Source: Gluconobacter potus (lineage in GTDB: Bacteria; Pseudomonadota; Alphaproteobacteria; Acetobacterales; Acetobacteraceae). Taken from it: 64,000 nt of DNA. Positions 8,685 to 15,792 of the stretch are shown in pieces (position 1 is the stretch's first letter; each line of letters begins with the position of its first letter). The notes under the pieces are model-generated. The model saw only the letters and a list, made by a program, of their open reading frames with translations, was not told the DNA's origin and made no database searches. Both the position numbers and the translations under genes were made by a program. The DNA lies in assembly GCF_015244705.1 (NCBI RefSeq), contig NZ_JABCQF010000001.1, positions 682,001 through 746,000 on the forward strand, given 5' to 3'.

Positions 8685-9280
8685 CAGTCCCGGTCGATCC
8701 AGCCGGCACGAACCGCAGCATCAAGCTGCTCCGGCGTGTCGATATCGAAGCCGAGTTCGGGCGCGCAGACGCAGATCGGCGCAGTTTGCGTGTTCTTCCA
8801 GAGTTGCCGCAGGCCGGTATCGCCCTGCAGGCCCTGGATACGCTGCTGTGTTGCCGGGCTCAGCAGCACCGGAATGCCCCGCCCGTCTTCGCCATAAGAC
8901 GTGATGACATCTTTCCCGTCGGCGTCCTGTTCCAGAAGACCATGAAGATGCCGTTCGGTCAGGCAGGGCTGATCAGTTCCGGCGATCAGGAGCGGGAGGC
9001 TGCTCCCGGCGAGCGCCTGATGACCGCATCTGAGCGATGATGCCATGCCGGTCTGCCAGTCTTCATTCCGAACCAGAACGACATCGAGCCCTGCAAGGGC
9101 CTGCCGTATCGCGGCTTCAGCACCGCCCGTCACGACAACAAGATGCTCCGGTCGTGTTGCCAGCAGGAGCCGGGCGACATATCGCACCAGAGGGACACCG
9201 CCGATGCTCAGAAGCTGTTTGGGGCGGCCGAGACGGGTGCTTCCCCCCGCGGCCAGAAGAAGGGCGGAATGGCGTTTCAT
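8684..9280 (-). CDS. MocA-like molybdenum cofactor nucleotidyltransferase
   Basis: A 198-residue NTP-transferase of the MobA/MocA superfamily. The signature LLLAAGGSTRLGRPKQLL is near residue 7 and the metal-binding strand LLIAGTDQPCL near residue 97. Members paired with xdhC make molybdopterin cytosine dinucleotide for xanthine-dehydrogenase-type and aldehyde-oxidising enzymes. It overlaps the upstream xdhC gene by four bases, so the two are co-transcribed. The assignment to CTP rather than GTP is inferred from the xdhC partnership and from a separate MobA domain at 13162. Confidence 0.8.
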   Translation of the reverse strand: MKRHSALLLAAGGSTRLGRPKQLLSIGGVPLVRYVARLLLATRPEHLVVVTGGAEAAIRQALAGLDVVLVRNEDWQTGMASSLRCGHQALAGSSLPLLIAGTDQPCLTERHLHGLLEQDADGKDVITSYGEDGRGIPVLLSPATQQRIQGLQGDTGLRQLWKNTQTAPICVCAPELGFDIDTPEQLDAAVRAGWIDRD

Positions 9281-10248
9281 CGGGGCCGTGTCGCGATCAT
9301 CTGGGTCAGGATGGAGAGCGCGATTTCCATCGGGGTCCGGGCGCCGATTTCCAGTCCCGCTGGCAGGTGCAGGCGGCTGAATGCCTCTTCCGGGACCCCG
9401 GCTGCCCTGAGGGCTTCAAGCCGGCCCGGAATCTTGCGCCTGCTTCCGAGAATGCTGACGCAGAATGCTTCGGATTTCAGGGCATGGGCTGTGAGAGTCA
9501 GGTCGGAAAGAGCGTCGTGCGTCAGGCTGTAGACGGCCGTCCACCGATCGAGTGAGAGCGTGGGAAGGGCGGCGTCCAGACTCCCGCGGATATAGCGTGC
9601 TGGCGAGAGGCCGGGCGGCGGTTCGGGGGGGCCGTAGGGCCGGAGCAGGATAGTCTCGAGTCCCATGAGGCCGGACAGGCTCAGGAGCGCAAGCGTAATG
9701 GGATCCCCGCCAGAGAGGATCAGGCGCAGGGGCGGCAGATACTGACGAAAGAAGCGACCGGCCTCGTTTCCGGTGGGGTGTGCCTCCTCGCAGAACCGCA
9801 TGTTGCCCGTGTTGAGATCAGTCAGGAGCGTGACCGGCCTGCGGTTCTCCCGGGCCGCTCTGAGGGCTGCGACATGGGCAGGAAGGTCCGGTACGGGCCG
9901 CACGAAAATCCCGATGCGGCCGCCGCAGGTGAGCTGGATGTCCAGAACCGGACTGCCCGCGCCATAATCCAGCATCCGTGGCTGTCCGTCTTTCAGGCAC
10001 TCCAGGGCCTCTGCGCGCACGGCAGCTTCCACGCAGCCGCCGGACACATAGCCCTGAACTTCACCGTCCTCGCAGATCGCCATTTCGCTCCCCAGCGGAC
10101 GCGGGGAAGAGCCGGTGATACTGACCAGCGTTGCGAGGGCGGCGCGTTTCCCCTCAGCGGACCAGCGTTCCAGTGTGGGAAACAAATCGTCTGTCAGGCC
10201 ATAAAGCGGCCACTGGGGAAGGGGAGAAAACTGTGCCGCGGCCGTCAT
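9277..10248 (-). CDS. XdhC family molybdoenzyme maturation protein
   Basis: A 323-residue XdhC-type chaperone that binds sulfurated molybdenum cofactor and inserts it into xanthine-dehydrogenase family enzymes. The N-terminal XdhC/CoxI domain shows ATLVSITGSSPRPLGSEMAI near residue 39 and GYVSGGCVEAAVRAEAL near residue 67. The C-terminal Rossmann-like domain contains CVSILGSRRKIPGRLEAL near residue 263 and GLEIGARTPMEIALSI near residue 299. First gene of a two-gene unit with the mocA-like gene, divergent from moeA. No client enzyme is present in this window. Confidence 0.88.
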   Translation of the reverse strand: MTAAAQFSPLPQWPLYGLTDDLFPTLERWSAEGKRAALATLVSITGSSPRPLGSEMAICEDGEVQGYVSGGCVEAAVRAEALECLKDGQPRMLDYGAGSPVLDIQLTCGGRIGIFVRPVPDLPAHVAALRAARENRRPVTLLTDLNTGNMRFCEEAHPTGNEAGRFFRQYLPPLRLILSGGDPITLALLSLSGLMGLETILLRPYGPPEPPPGLSPARYIRGSLDAALPTLSLDRWTAVYSLTHDALSDLTLTAHALKSEAFCVSILGSRRKIPGRLEALRAAGVPEEAFSRLHLPAGLEIGARTPMEIALSILTQMIATRPR

Positions 10249-10265
10249 GGAGGGGTCCTGATGCT

Positions 10266-10293
10266 CTTTGGTGGCATAAGGGTAACGCCAAAG
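10266..10293. promoter_or_regulatory. Dyad in the xdhC-moeA divergent region
   Basis: CTTTGGTG (10266-10273) and CGCCAAAG (10286-10293) form an 8-bp inverted repeat with one G-T pair and a 12-nt loop, 18 bp upstream of xdhC. It could be an operator shared by the divergent Moco genes, or a leader hairpin. It matches neither the E. coli ModE box nor the Moco RNA motif as I know them. Confidence 0.35.
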
Positions 10294-10416
10294 ACGATTA
10301 TGACATACCCTTTCACCCTCAGACTGTTGATCCGTAGGCCATGAGGTCTATATCGGCAGGGAATACAGCGTCGGCATTCAGCCAGCGGAACAGACACGGC
10401 AGCGACCGGAGCGGAA

Positions 10417-11613
10417 ATGAGTGAACTCCTGAGCGTTACACGGGCCATGGAGCTTGTGCTGGATTATGCCGGCAGCTTCGGGACCGAGACGGTTGATCTG
10501 ACGATGGCGGCCGGGCGTATCCTCCAGCAGCCAATCCGCGCCGAACGCGCCCAGCCGCCTTATGACCGGGTAATGATGGACGGCATTGCCTTCCGCCACG
10601 GGAGCGGTCCAACGCTGGTGTCGCACGGAATCCAGCGTGCCGGGGCGCCGGGGCAGCCGCTTCCGGAAGGACATGTCTGTCTTGAAGTCATGACAGGGGC
10701 CGTTCTGCCTGAGGGGGCGGATACGGTTCTTCCGGTGGAGCGTCTCGTCCGGGAAGGTCGGCTGATCCGCTTTGAAGAGGGTTATGAGCCGCGCAAGGGG
10801 CAGTTCATTCATCGCCGGGGTTCCGACTGTGCGGCGGGAACGGAGCTTCTCGCGCCAGGTCAGCGTCTTGATGGCCCCGCCCTCGCTGTTCTGGCGGGAA
10901 ATGGTCATGCCCAGGTTAGCGTATCGCGGATTCCGTCCATCGGGATTGTGGCCACGGGCGATGAACTTGTGGATGTCAGCGCACCGGTACGGGACTGGGA
11001 GATCCGGCGTTCCAATGAATACGCCCTGACGGGTGCTCTGCTGTCATGCGGCTTCAACTGCATCGAACGGTCCGTCGTACCCGATGATCTCGCGGAGACG
11101 ATCGTGGCCCTGCGCGAACAGCTCTCGCGTCATGACGTCCTGATCCTGAGCGGCGGCGTGTCGATGGGAGCGTTCGATCATGTCCCTAAGGCGCTGTCGA
11201 AAATCGGGGTGGAGCGGGTCTTCCATAAGGTGGCACAGCGTCCGGGCAAGCCGCTTTGGTTCGGCGTTGGCCCCGAAGGGCAGCGGGTGTTCGGTCTGCC
11301 GGGCAATCCGGTGTCTGCCACGACCTGCGGCGTGCGTTACGTCATGCCGATGCTTCTGGCCGGGCAGGGGCTGTGTCGTCCCGAGCCTTACACGGTCATG
11401 CTCGATGCAGAGGCCGATCTGATCCCGACGCTGACCCGTTTCCTGCCGGTCAAAGTCCGCCATGACGCTACGGGACAGGCTCTCGCAACACCGTGCCCCA
11501 TGCCGACCTCTGGCGATTTCAGCTTCCTGGCATCTACGGACGGATTTGTGGAACTGCCGCGCGGTGAAGGTGTGGCCCCCCGTGGAACAGCTGCGATGTT
11601 TCATGGCTGGTAA
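10417..11613 (+). CDS. moeA: Molybdopterin molybdenumtransferase MoeA
   Basis: Inserts molybdate into adenylylated molybdopterin. The 398 residues show the family layout: an N-terminal segment, RAQPPYDRVMMDGIAFR near residue 44, GAVLPEGADTVLP near residue 92, the MPT-binding subdomain with GIVATGDELV near residue 176 and LSGGVSMGAFDHV near residue 244, GLPGNPVSA near residue 294, and a C-terminal beta domain. The common DRSAMDG is here DRVMMDG. GGAG lies five bases before the ATG. It starts the tight moe-moa operon and overlaps moaA by 11 bases. Confidence 0.93.
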   Translation: MSELLSVTRAMELVLDYAGSFGTETVDLTMAAGRILQQPIRAERAQPPYDRVMMDGIAFRHGSGPTLVSHGIQRAGAPGQPLPEGHVCLEVMTGAVLPEGADTVLPVERLVREGRLIRFEEGYEPRKGQFIHRRGSDCAAGTELLAPGQRLDGPALAVLAGNGHAQVSVSRIPSIGIVATGDELVDVSAPVRDWEIRRSNEYALTGALLSCGFNCIERSVVPDDLAETIVALREQLSRHDVLILSGGVSMGAFDHVPKALSKIGVERVFHKVAQRPGKPLWFGVGPEGQRVFGLPGNPVSATTCGVRYVMPMLLAGQGLCRPEPYTVMLDAEADLIPTLTRFLPVKVRHDATGQALATPCPMPTSGDFSFLASTDGFVELPRGEGVAPRGTAAMFHGW

Positions 11614-12637
11614 CCAGACGCCTGTTCTGACCGATCGCTTCAGCCGTCCGCTCCATGACCTGCGGATTTCCGTCATGGACCGCTGCAATTTCCGCTGCCC
11701 CTACTGCATGCCGGAAGCGACCTATCACGAGCATTTCCGCTTTCTGGAACCGAAAGAGCGCCTGAGCTTCGACGAGATCGAGCGTGTGGCGCGTGTGGCG
11801 GTTTCGCTCGGCGTCCGCAAGCTGCGGCTGACGGGTGGGGAGCCGCTTCTGCGTCCGAAACTGCCGGAACTCGTGGCGCGTCTGGCCGCCATTGAAGGCG
11901 TGGAAGATATTGCCCTGACCACCAATGGCGTCCTGCTGGAACGGCATGTCCGGGATCTGAAAGAGGCCGGGCTGAACCGCGTGACGGTCAGCCTCGACAG
12001 TCTGGATCCGGCCGTTTTTGCACGGATGAGTGGTGGCCGGGCGCAGCTTGAGCCGGTTCTGGATGCGATTGACAGCGCCGCGCAGGCCGGATTTTCAGGC
12101 GGCGTGAAGCTTAATACCGTCATCCAGCGTGGACTGAACGATGCGGGTGTCGAGGCTCTGGCCGAACGCTTCCGTCATAGCGGCGTCGTGCTGCGCTTCA
12201 TTGAATATATGGATGTCGGGACGCGCAATCACTGGGAGCGCTCGGAGGTTGTCCCGTCGCGTGAACTGCGCGAACGGATTGACGCCTGTTGGCCGCTCGA
12301 ACCCGTGGATGCGCATTATCGTGGGGAAGTGGCCCAGCGGTACCGCTATTGCGACGGGGCTGGGGAAGTCGGCTTCATTTCTTCCGTCACGGCACCATTC
12401 TGCGGAGACTGCTCCCGTGCGCGTCTGTCGTCGGAAGGGCAGCTTTATACCTGTCTGTTTGCTTCGGAAGGAACGGATCTGCGCACGCTTTTACGCAGCG
12501 ATGCGGACGACGCAGCCCTGCGCGACCTACTGGCCGGGGTGTGGCGCCGCCGGACGGACAGGTATAGTGAGGAACGGGCTGCCTCTTCGGATGCGCCCGC
12601 ACGACGCCGCATCGAGATGAACTATATCGGCGGCTAG
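11603..12637 (+). CDS. moaA: GTP 3',8-cyclase MoaA
   Basis: Radical-SAM enzyme that converts GTP to 3',8-cyclo-GTP, the first step of molybdenum cofactor synthesis. 344 residues from ATG 11603, inside the end of moeA. The N-terminal cluster CNFRCPYC (CxxxCxxC) is near residue 28, LRLTGGEPLLR near residue 74, and the second cluster FCGDC...YTC near residues 266-283. The C-terminus ends NYIGG, the double glycine required for activity in characterised MoaA. The longer open frame back to 11462 would overlap moeA by over 150 bases and is rejected. Confidence 0.95.
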   Translation: MAGNQTPVLTDRFSRPLHDLRISVMDRCNFRCPYCMPEATYHEHFRFLEPKERLSFDEIERVARVAVSLGVRKLRLTGGEPLLRPKLPELVARLAAIEGVEDIALTTNGVLLERHVRDLKEAGLNRVTVSLDSLDPAVFARMSGGRAQLEPVLDAIDSAAQAGFSGGVKLNTVIQRGLNDAGVEALAERFRHSGVVLRFIEYMDVGTRNHWERSEVVPSRELRERIDACWPLEPVDAHYRGEVAQRYRYCDGAGEVGFISSVTAPFCGDCSRARLSSEGQLYTCLFASEGTDLRTLLRSDADDAALRDLLAGVWRRRTDRYSEERAASSDAPARRRIEMNYIGG

Positions 12638-12682
12638 AATCGGTGGCCAGAATTCGGTGACCAGACCGGGAGATCGAAGACG

Positions 12683-13165
12683 ATGAAGACGCTCACCCAT
12701 GTCAACGAGCGCGGCGAGGATCCGCGCATGGTCGATATCAGCGGCAAGGATGTGACGGAACGCAGCGCTCATGCCCAGGCGCGTCTGGTTTTCCCGTCCG
12801 AGATGGCGCGGACCCTGTCTGAAGCCGGTTTCATGACGGCCAAGGGTGCGGTGCTGACCGTGGCGCAGATTGCGGGCGTGATGGGCGTGAAATCGACGTC
12901 GCAACTGATCCCGCTGTGTCATCCGCTCTCGCTCAGTGGTTGTCGGGTGGACATCACGATCGAAGGTGATGAAGCGGTGATCGACTGCCGGGTTTCGTGC
13001 AAGGGGCGCACGGGCGTGGAAATGGAAGCGCTGACAGGCGCGTCCGTGGCCGCGCTCACGATCTACGACATGTGCAAGGCCATGTCCCATGACATGGTCA
13101 TCCGCGAGGTCAGGCTGATGGGCAAGGCCGGCGGTAAGCGCGACTTCCAGCGGATTGAATCATGA
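12683..13165 (+). CDS. moaC: Cyclic pyranopterin monophosphate synthase MoaC
   Basis: Converts 3',8-cyclo-GTP to cyclic pyranopterin monophosphate. 160 residues with MVDISGKDVTERSAHAQARLVF near residue 14, QLIPLCHPL near residue 73, GVEMEALTGASVAALTIYDMCKA near residue 112, and the C-terminal GGKRDFQ. Starts 45 bp after moaA and overlaps the next gene by four bases. Confidence 0.95.
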   Translation: MKTLTHVNERGEDPRMVDISGKDVTERSAHAQARLVFPSEMARTLSEAGFMTAKGAVLTVAQIAGVMGVKSTSQLIPLCHPLSLSGCRVDITIEGDEAVIDCRVSCKGRTGVEMEALTGASVAALTIYDMCKAMSHDMVIREVRLMGKAGGKRDFQRIES

Positions 13166-14001
13166 CACCACTTTACGGCCTGATCCTTGCGGGCGGTGCC
13201 AGCAAACGCATGGGAACGGACAAGGCCGCGCTCGACTATCACGGCAAACCGCAGCTTCAGGCGGCGTTCGAGGTTCTGACACCTGTTGTGGACCGGTGTT
13301 TTGTTTCAGTGAGGCCGGATCAGGCGTCCGACCCACTGCGGTCCAGCTTTCCACAGATCGTTGATACGGTAGACGTTGACGGACCGGCAGCGGGTCTGCT
13401 GTCGGCCCATCGGGCTTATCCGGATGTGGCCTGGCTGGTTCTGGCCTGTGATCTGCCGATGCTGGATCGCGGCACGCTCGACACCCTGATTGCCGCGCGG
13501 GATGGAGAGCATGTCGCCGTGTCCTATCGCAGCGAGCATGACGGTCTGCCCGAACCGCTCTGTGCCATCTGGGAGCCGGAAGCGCTTGATCGTCTGGAAA
13601 AGCAGGTTGCGGGTGGGCGCATCTGTCCGCGCAAGCTGTTGATCAACAGTCCGACGAAGCTGCTGGAACCGCATAGCCGCGGTGCGCTCGATAACATCAA
13701 TACGCCGGAGGAACGCGACGATGCGGCCCGGCGCCTGAAGGATCTGCCGGGAGGGCCGATGATTCGCCTGACACTGGAATATTTCGCACAGCTCCGGGAG
13801 CTTGCCGGAACGCGGGAGCAGTCGCTCGAGACCGCCTTCGCGACCGTGGGGCCGCTTTACGAGGAACTGCGTGAGAAATACGCTTTTCCGTTCGAAGCCT
13901 CGAAGCTTCGTGTAGCGATCAATGGCGATTTTGCGCCCTGGACACAGACTCTGAAGGACGGGGACCATATCGTGTTCATTCCGCCGGTGACGGGCGGATG
14001 A
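13162..14001 (+). CDS. MobA-MoaD fusion: Mo-cofactor guanylyltransferase joined to molybdopterin synthase sulfur carrier
   Basis: A 279-residue in-frame fusion. Residues 1 to about 195 are MobA: LILAGGASKRMGTDKA near residue 7, WLVLACDLPMLD near residue 91, and DNINTPEE near residue 180. Residues 200-279 are an entire MoaD: IRLTLEYFAQLRELAGT at its start and DHIVFIPPVTGG at its end, with the C-terminal GlyGly that is adenylated and thiocarboxylated. Met200 (ATG 13759) is preceded by GGGAGGG (13749-13755), so a separate 80-residue MoaD could also be made by internal initiation. Four-base overlaps with moaC and moaE show strong translational coupling. MobA makes the guanine-dinucleotide cofactor; MoaD donates sulfur to MPT. 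Confidence 0.9.
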   Translation: MTPLYGLILAGGASKRMGTDKAALDYHGKPQLQAAFEVLTPVVDRCFVSVRPDQASDPLRSSFPQIVDTVDVDGPAAGLLSAHRAYPDVAWLVLACDLPMLDRGTLDTLIAARDGEHVAVSYRSEHDGLPEPLCAIWEPEALDRLEKQVAGGRICPRKLLINSPTKLLEPHSRGALDNINTPEERDDAARRLKDLPGGPMIRLTLEYFAQLRELAGTREQSLETAFATVGPLYEELREKYAFPFEASKLRVAINGDFAPWTQTLKDGDHIVFIPPVTGG

Positions 14002-14510
14002 GCCGCTTTCGCATGGCGTCCGCGCCCGTGGATCTGAACGTGCTGCGTGAGGATCTTCATCTGGCCGAGGCAGGCGGGTTCTGTACGTTTGAAGGCTGGG
14101 TCCGCAACAGGAACGAGGGCCGTCCGGTGGATGGTCTGGAATATGAATCCTATGAGGCGCTGGCCCAGCTCGAAGGCGAGCGGATCGTGGCCGAGGCTCT
14201 GGAGCGTTTCGAGATCAGCCAGGCCGTGGCGATGCACCGCACGGGAAGCCTGAAAGTCGGGGATGTCGCGGTCTGGATCGGGGTCTCGGCGCCTCACCGG
14301 GATGCGGCGTTCCGGGCCTGTCGCTACATCATCGACGAGATCAAGCACCGGGTGCCTGTCTGGAAGAAGGAACATTATCTGGACGGGGATGCCGAATGGG
14401 TGGCCTGCCATCACTGCCAGACTGCTCCGCGTGCCTCGGAGACGGGGACGCATGATCACGATCATGACCACGGCCACGATCATGGAAGCTGCGGCCACCA
14501 TCATCACTGA
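13998..14510 (+). CDS. moaE: Molybdopterin synthase catalytic subunit MoaE with His-rich tail
   Basis: Large subunit of molybdopterin synthase, which uses MoaD thiocarboxylate to make the dithiolene. 170 residues. Family features: GGFCTFEGWVRNRNEGRPV near residue 27, LEYESYEALAQ near residue 48, MHRTGSLKVGDVAVWIGVSAPHR near residue 80, and the catalytic KxxVPVWKKE as KHRVPVWKKEHY near residue 116. Beyond the usual end near residue 145 it has an added tail with eleven histidines alternating with Asp/Gly and one Cys, plausibly a metal-binding appendage. Last gene of the Moco operon. Confidence 0.93.
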   Translation: MSRFRMASAPVDLNVLREDLHLAEAGGFCTFEGWVRNRNEGRPVDGLEYESYEALAQLEGERIVAEALERFEISQAVAMHRTGSLKVGDVAVWIGVSAPHRDAAFRACRYIIDEIKHRVPVWKKEHYLDGDAEWVACHHCQTAPRASETGTHDHDHDHGHDHGSCGHHHH

Positions 14511-14520
14511 CTGAGCGTTT

Positions 14521-14558
14521 CCGCGGGACCATATCTTTATGCCCTGCGGAGCGTTTTT
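14521..14558 (+). terminator. Probable terminator of the Moco operon
   Basis: CCGCGGG (14521-14527) and CCCTGCGG (14542-14549) pair with one bulged base, followed by AGCG and a five-T tract. Located 10 bp after moaE. Confidence 0.6.
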
Positions 14559-14565
14559 AAGTTGT

Positions 14566-14588
14566 AATTGCAAATCATTCTCAATTAG
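14566..14588. promoter_or_regulatory. Fur-box-like operator
   Basis: The AT-rich segment AATTGCAAATCATTCTCAAT and following bases is an interrupted dyad around AATCATT with strong resemblance to alphaproteobacterial Fur boxes (TGCAAATNATTCTCAATT-type). It lies 35 bp upstream of the ATG of the following gene, between it and the Moco terminator, where a promoter is expected. Identified by eye only. Confidence 0.6.
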
Positions 14589-14622
14589 GGTGACTCCGGT
14601 TCTGCTGATTCGGAGTTTTCCC

Positions 14623-15213
14623 ATGACACGGCTGTCGCTTTCCCTGTCCGACCTCTGCTGCTGTGAACGCCTCGCGCTGTGGAGTATCCGCTGCCTCATC
14701 AGCCATTACCGCTTGCCAAGCTGCCCCGAGACAAAAACGACCGACGGTCTGTTTCCCGCCTGTTTCCGCCCGGCCCTTGATGCTGCGGAAGGGGCCTTTG
14801 CGGACGCCACCCACCTTCTGAAAGTTGCGGATCAGCCGCGTCTTGCGGTGAACGCACCGGGCATGCAGTCTCTCACGGCACTGGAGGAACGGTTCCTGCG
14901 CGGGATCATCGCGGCCCAGAACGAGGGCCAGCGCGAGGTTTTCGTGCTTCTGGCCGAAGTCTTCCCTGACAGGTTCGTCCAGGGCTGCCTGGCCACCGCG
15001 CTGACCCTTCTGGCGGACTGTCTGGCAGGGGCCGGGCACTGGCTGCCGAAGAAACTGCTGAAAGACGAGACCACGATTTCGGGGGGAGGGGCGCTGTCCT
15101 CGATCAGCCGCTGGCGATCGGTCAGTCCGTCGCGGATGCGGGTTCTCTGGCCGCAGGATAGTGGGCCCTTACATGCTGGCATGTCGCATGACGCCAGCCG
15201 GGTGATGCACTGA
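14623..15213 (+). CDS. Unknown protein, probably iron-regulated (first of a pair)
   Basis: Not recognised. 196 residues from ATG 14623, chosen for CGGAG seven bases upstream; the frame is open from 14539, but that would include the Fur-box-like site. The N-terminus is LSLSDLCCCERLALWSIRC, with four cysteines in about twenty residues, followed by a helical region (ALEERFLRGIIAAQNEGQREVF) and a hydrophobic stretch near residue 125 (FVQGCLATALTLLADCLAG). The C-terminal third is basic and low in hydrophobics. The operator and the one-base overlap with the next gene suggest an iron-responsive two-gene unit. Confidence 0.6.
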   Translation: MTRLSLSLSDLCCCERLALWSIRCLISHYRLPSCPETKTTDGLFPACFRPALDAAEGAFADATHLLKVADQPRLAVNAPGMQSLTALEERFLRGIIAAQNEGQREVFVLLAEVFPDRFVQGCLATALTLLADCLAGAGHWLPKKLLKDETTISGGGALSSISRWRSVSPSRMRVLWPQDSGPLHAGMSHDASRVMH

Positions 15214-15428
15214 TGATGTCGCTGAGTGGGCGCCCCGTCCGGAACGGGGCAGAACCGCAGCGTCCGGGACTTGAGGAACTGGAACACATGACGGTCTGTC
15301 TGCTGCTATTGGCTGTCGGAGCAGTCGGGTTCTGCTGGCTGGCGTGCCTGAACCTTGAGATTTCCGTGGAAGATCTTCTTTCCGCGCTCGGATACCAGTC
15401 CGGACTGGAAGCGTCATTCAGGAACTGA
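15213..15428 (+). CDS. Small membrane protein, partner of the preceding gene
   Basis: Not recognised. 71 residues. Its ATG overlaps the upstream stop by one base (TGATG), a hallmark of coupling. One strong transmembrane segment (TVCLLLLAVGAVGFCWLACL) spans about residues 27-46, preceded by a polar, proline-containing N-terminus and followed by a 25-residue tail. A second ATG three bases downstream is an equally good start. Function may be tied to the Cys-rich protein upstream. Confidence 0.55.
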   Translation: MMSLSGRPVRNGAEPQRPGLEELEHMTVCLLLLAVGAVGFCWLACLNLEISVEDLLSALGYQSGLEASFRN

Positions 15429-15454
15429 GGCTCCCGAAGGCGCTTCCTTGACGA

Positions 15455-15661
15455 TCAGTCCACGCCGACCATGACGCTGGACGCCTTGATGACGGCGTAG
15501 GCCTCTTTGCCGACTTCGAGGCCCAGATCCGCGACGGCTTCATTGGTGATGGCGCTGGTAATGACCGTGCCGTTGACGTCGATCGTGATGTGAGACGTCG
15601 TCGCACCCTTGAGGATGTTCGTGATCCGGCCCTTGAGCTGGTTACGTGCGCTGAGCTTCAT
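15455..15661 (-). CDS. Mop-type molybdate-binding protein (single TOBE domain)
   Basis: A 68-residue molbindin beginning MKLSARNQLKGRI, the diagnostic opening of Mop proteins, followed by VTSAITNEAVADLGLEVGKEAYAVIKASSVMVGVD. Such proteins oligomerise and store or buffer molybdate in the cytoplasm. GGAAGG lies seven bases before the ATG at 15661; a five-residue longer reading starting at 15676 lacks support. Its place beside the Moco operon fits this role, though it is on the opposite strand. Confidence 0.9.
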   Translation of the reverse strand: MKLSARNQLKGRITNILKGATTSHITIDVNGTVITSAITNEAVADLGLEVGKEAYAVIKASSVMVGVD

Positions 15662-15792
15662 GAAAAAACCTTCCATAAGGATGGCAGACAGGAATGCCTG
15701 TCTGTTCCATATCGGAAGACTTTACGCCCGCGTCCAGAGAGACGGATCTGGAAAATGCTTCCGGACCCCGATTGATCCGGAGAGGGCCGTTT

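Noticed and set aside
14440-14510. His codon repeat read as a possible tandem repeat or CRISPR-like element
   Set aside because: It is the in-frame histidine tail of MoaE; the repeat unit is irregular and not spaced.
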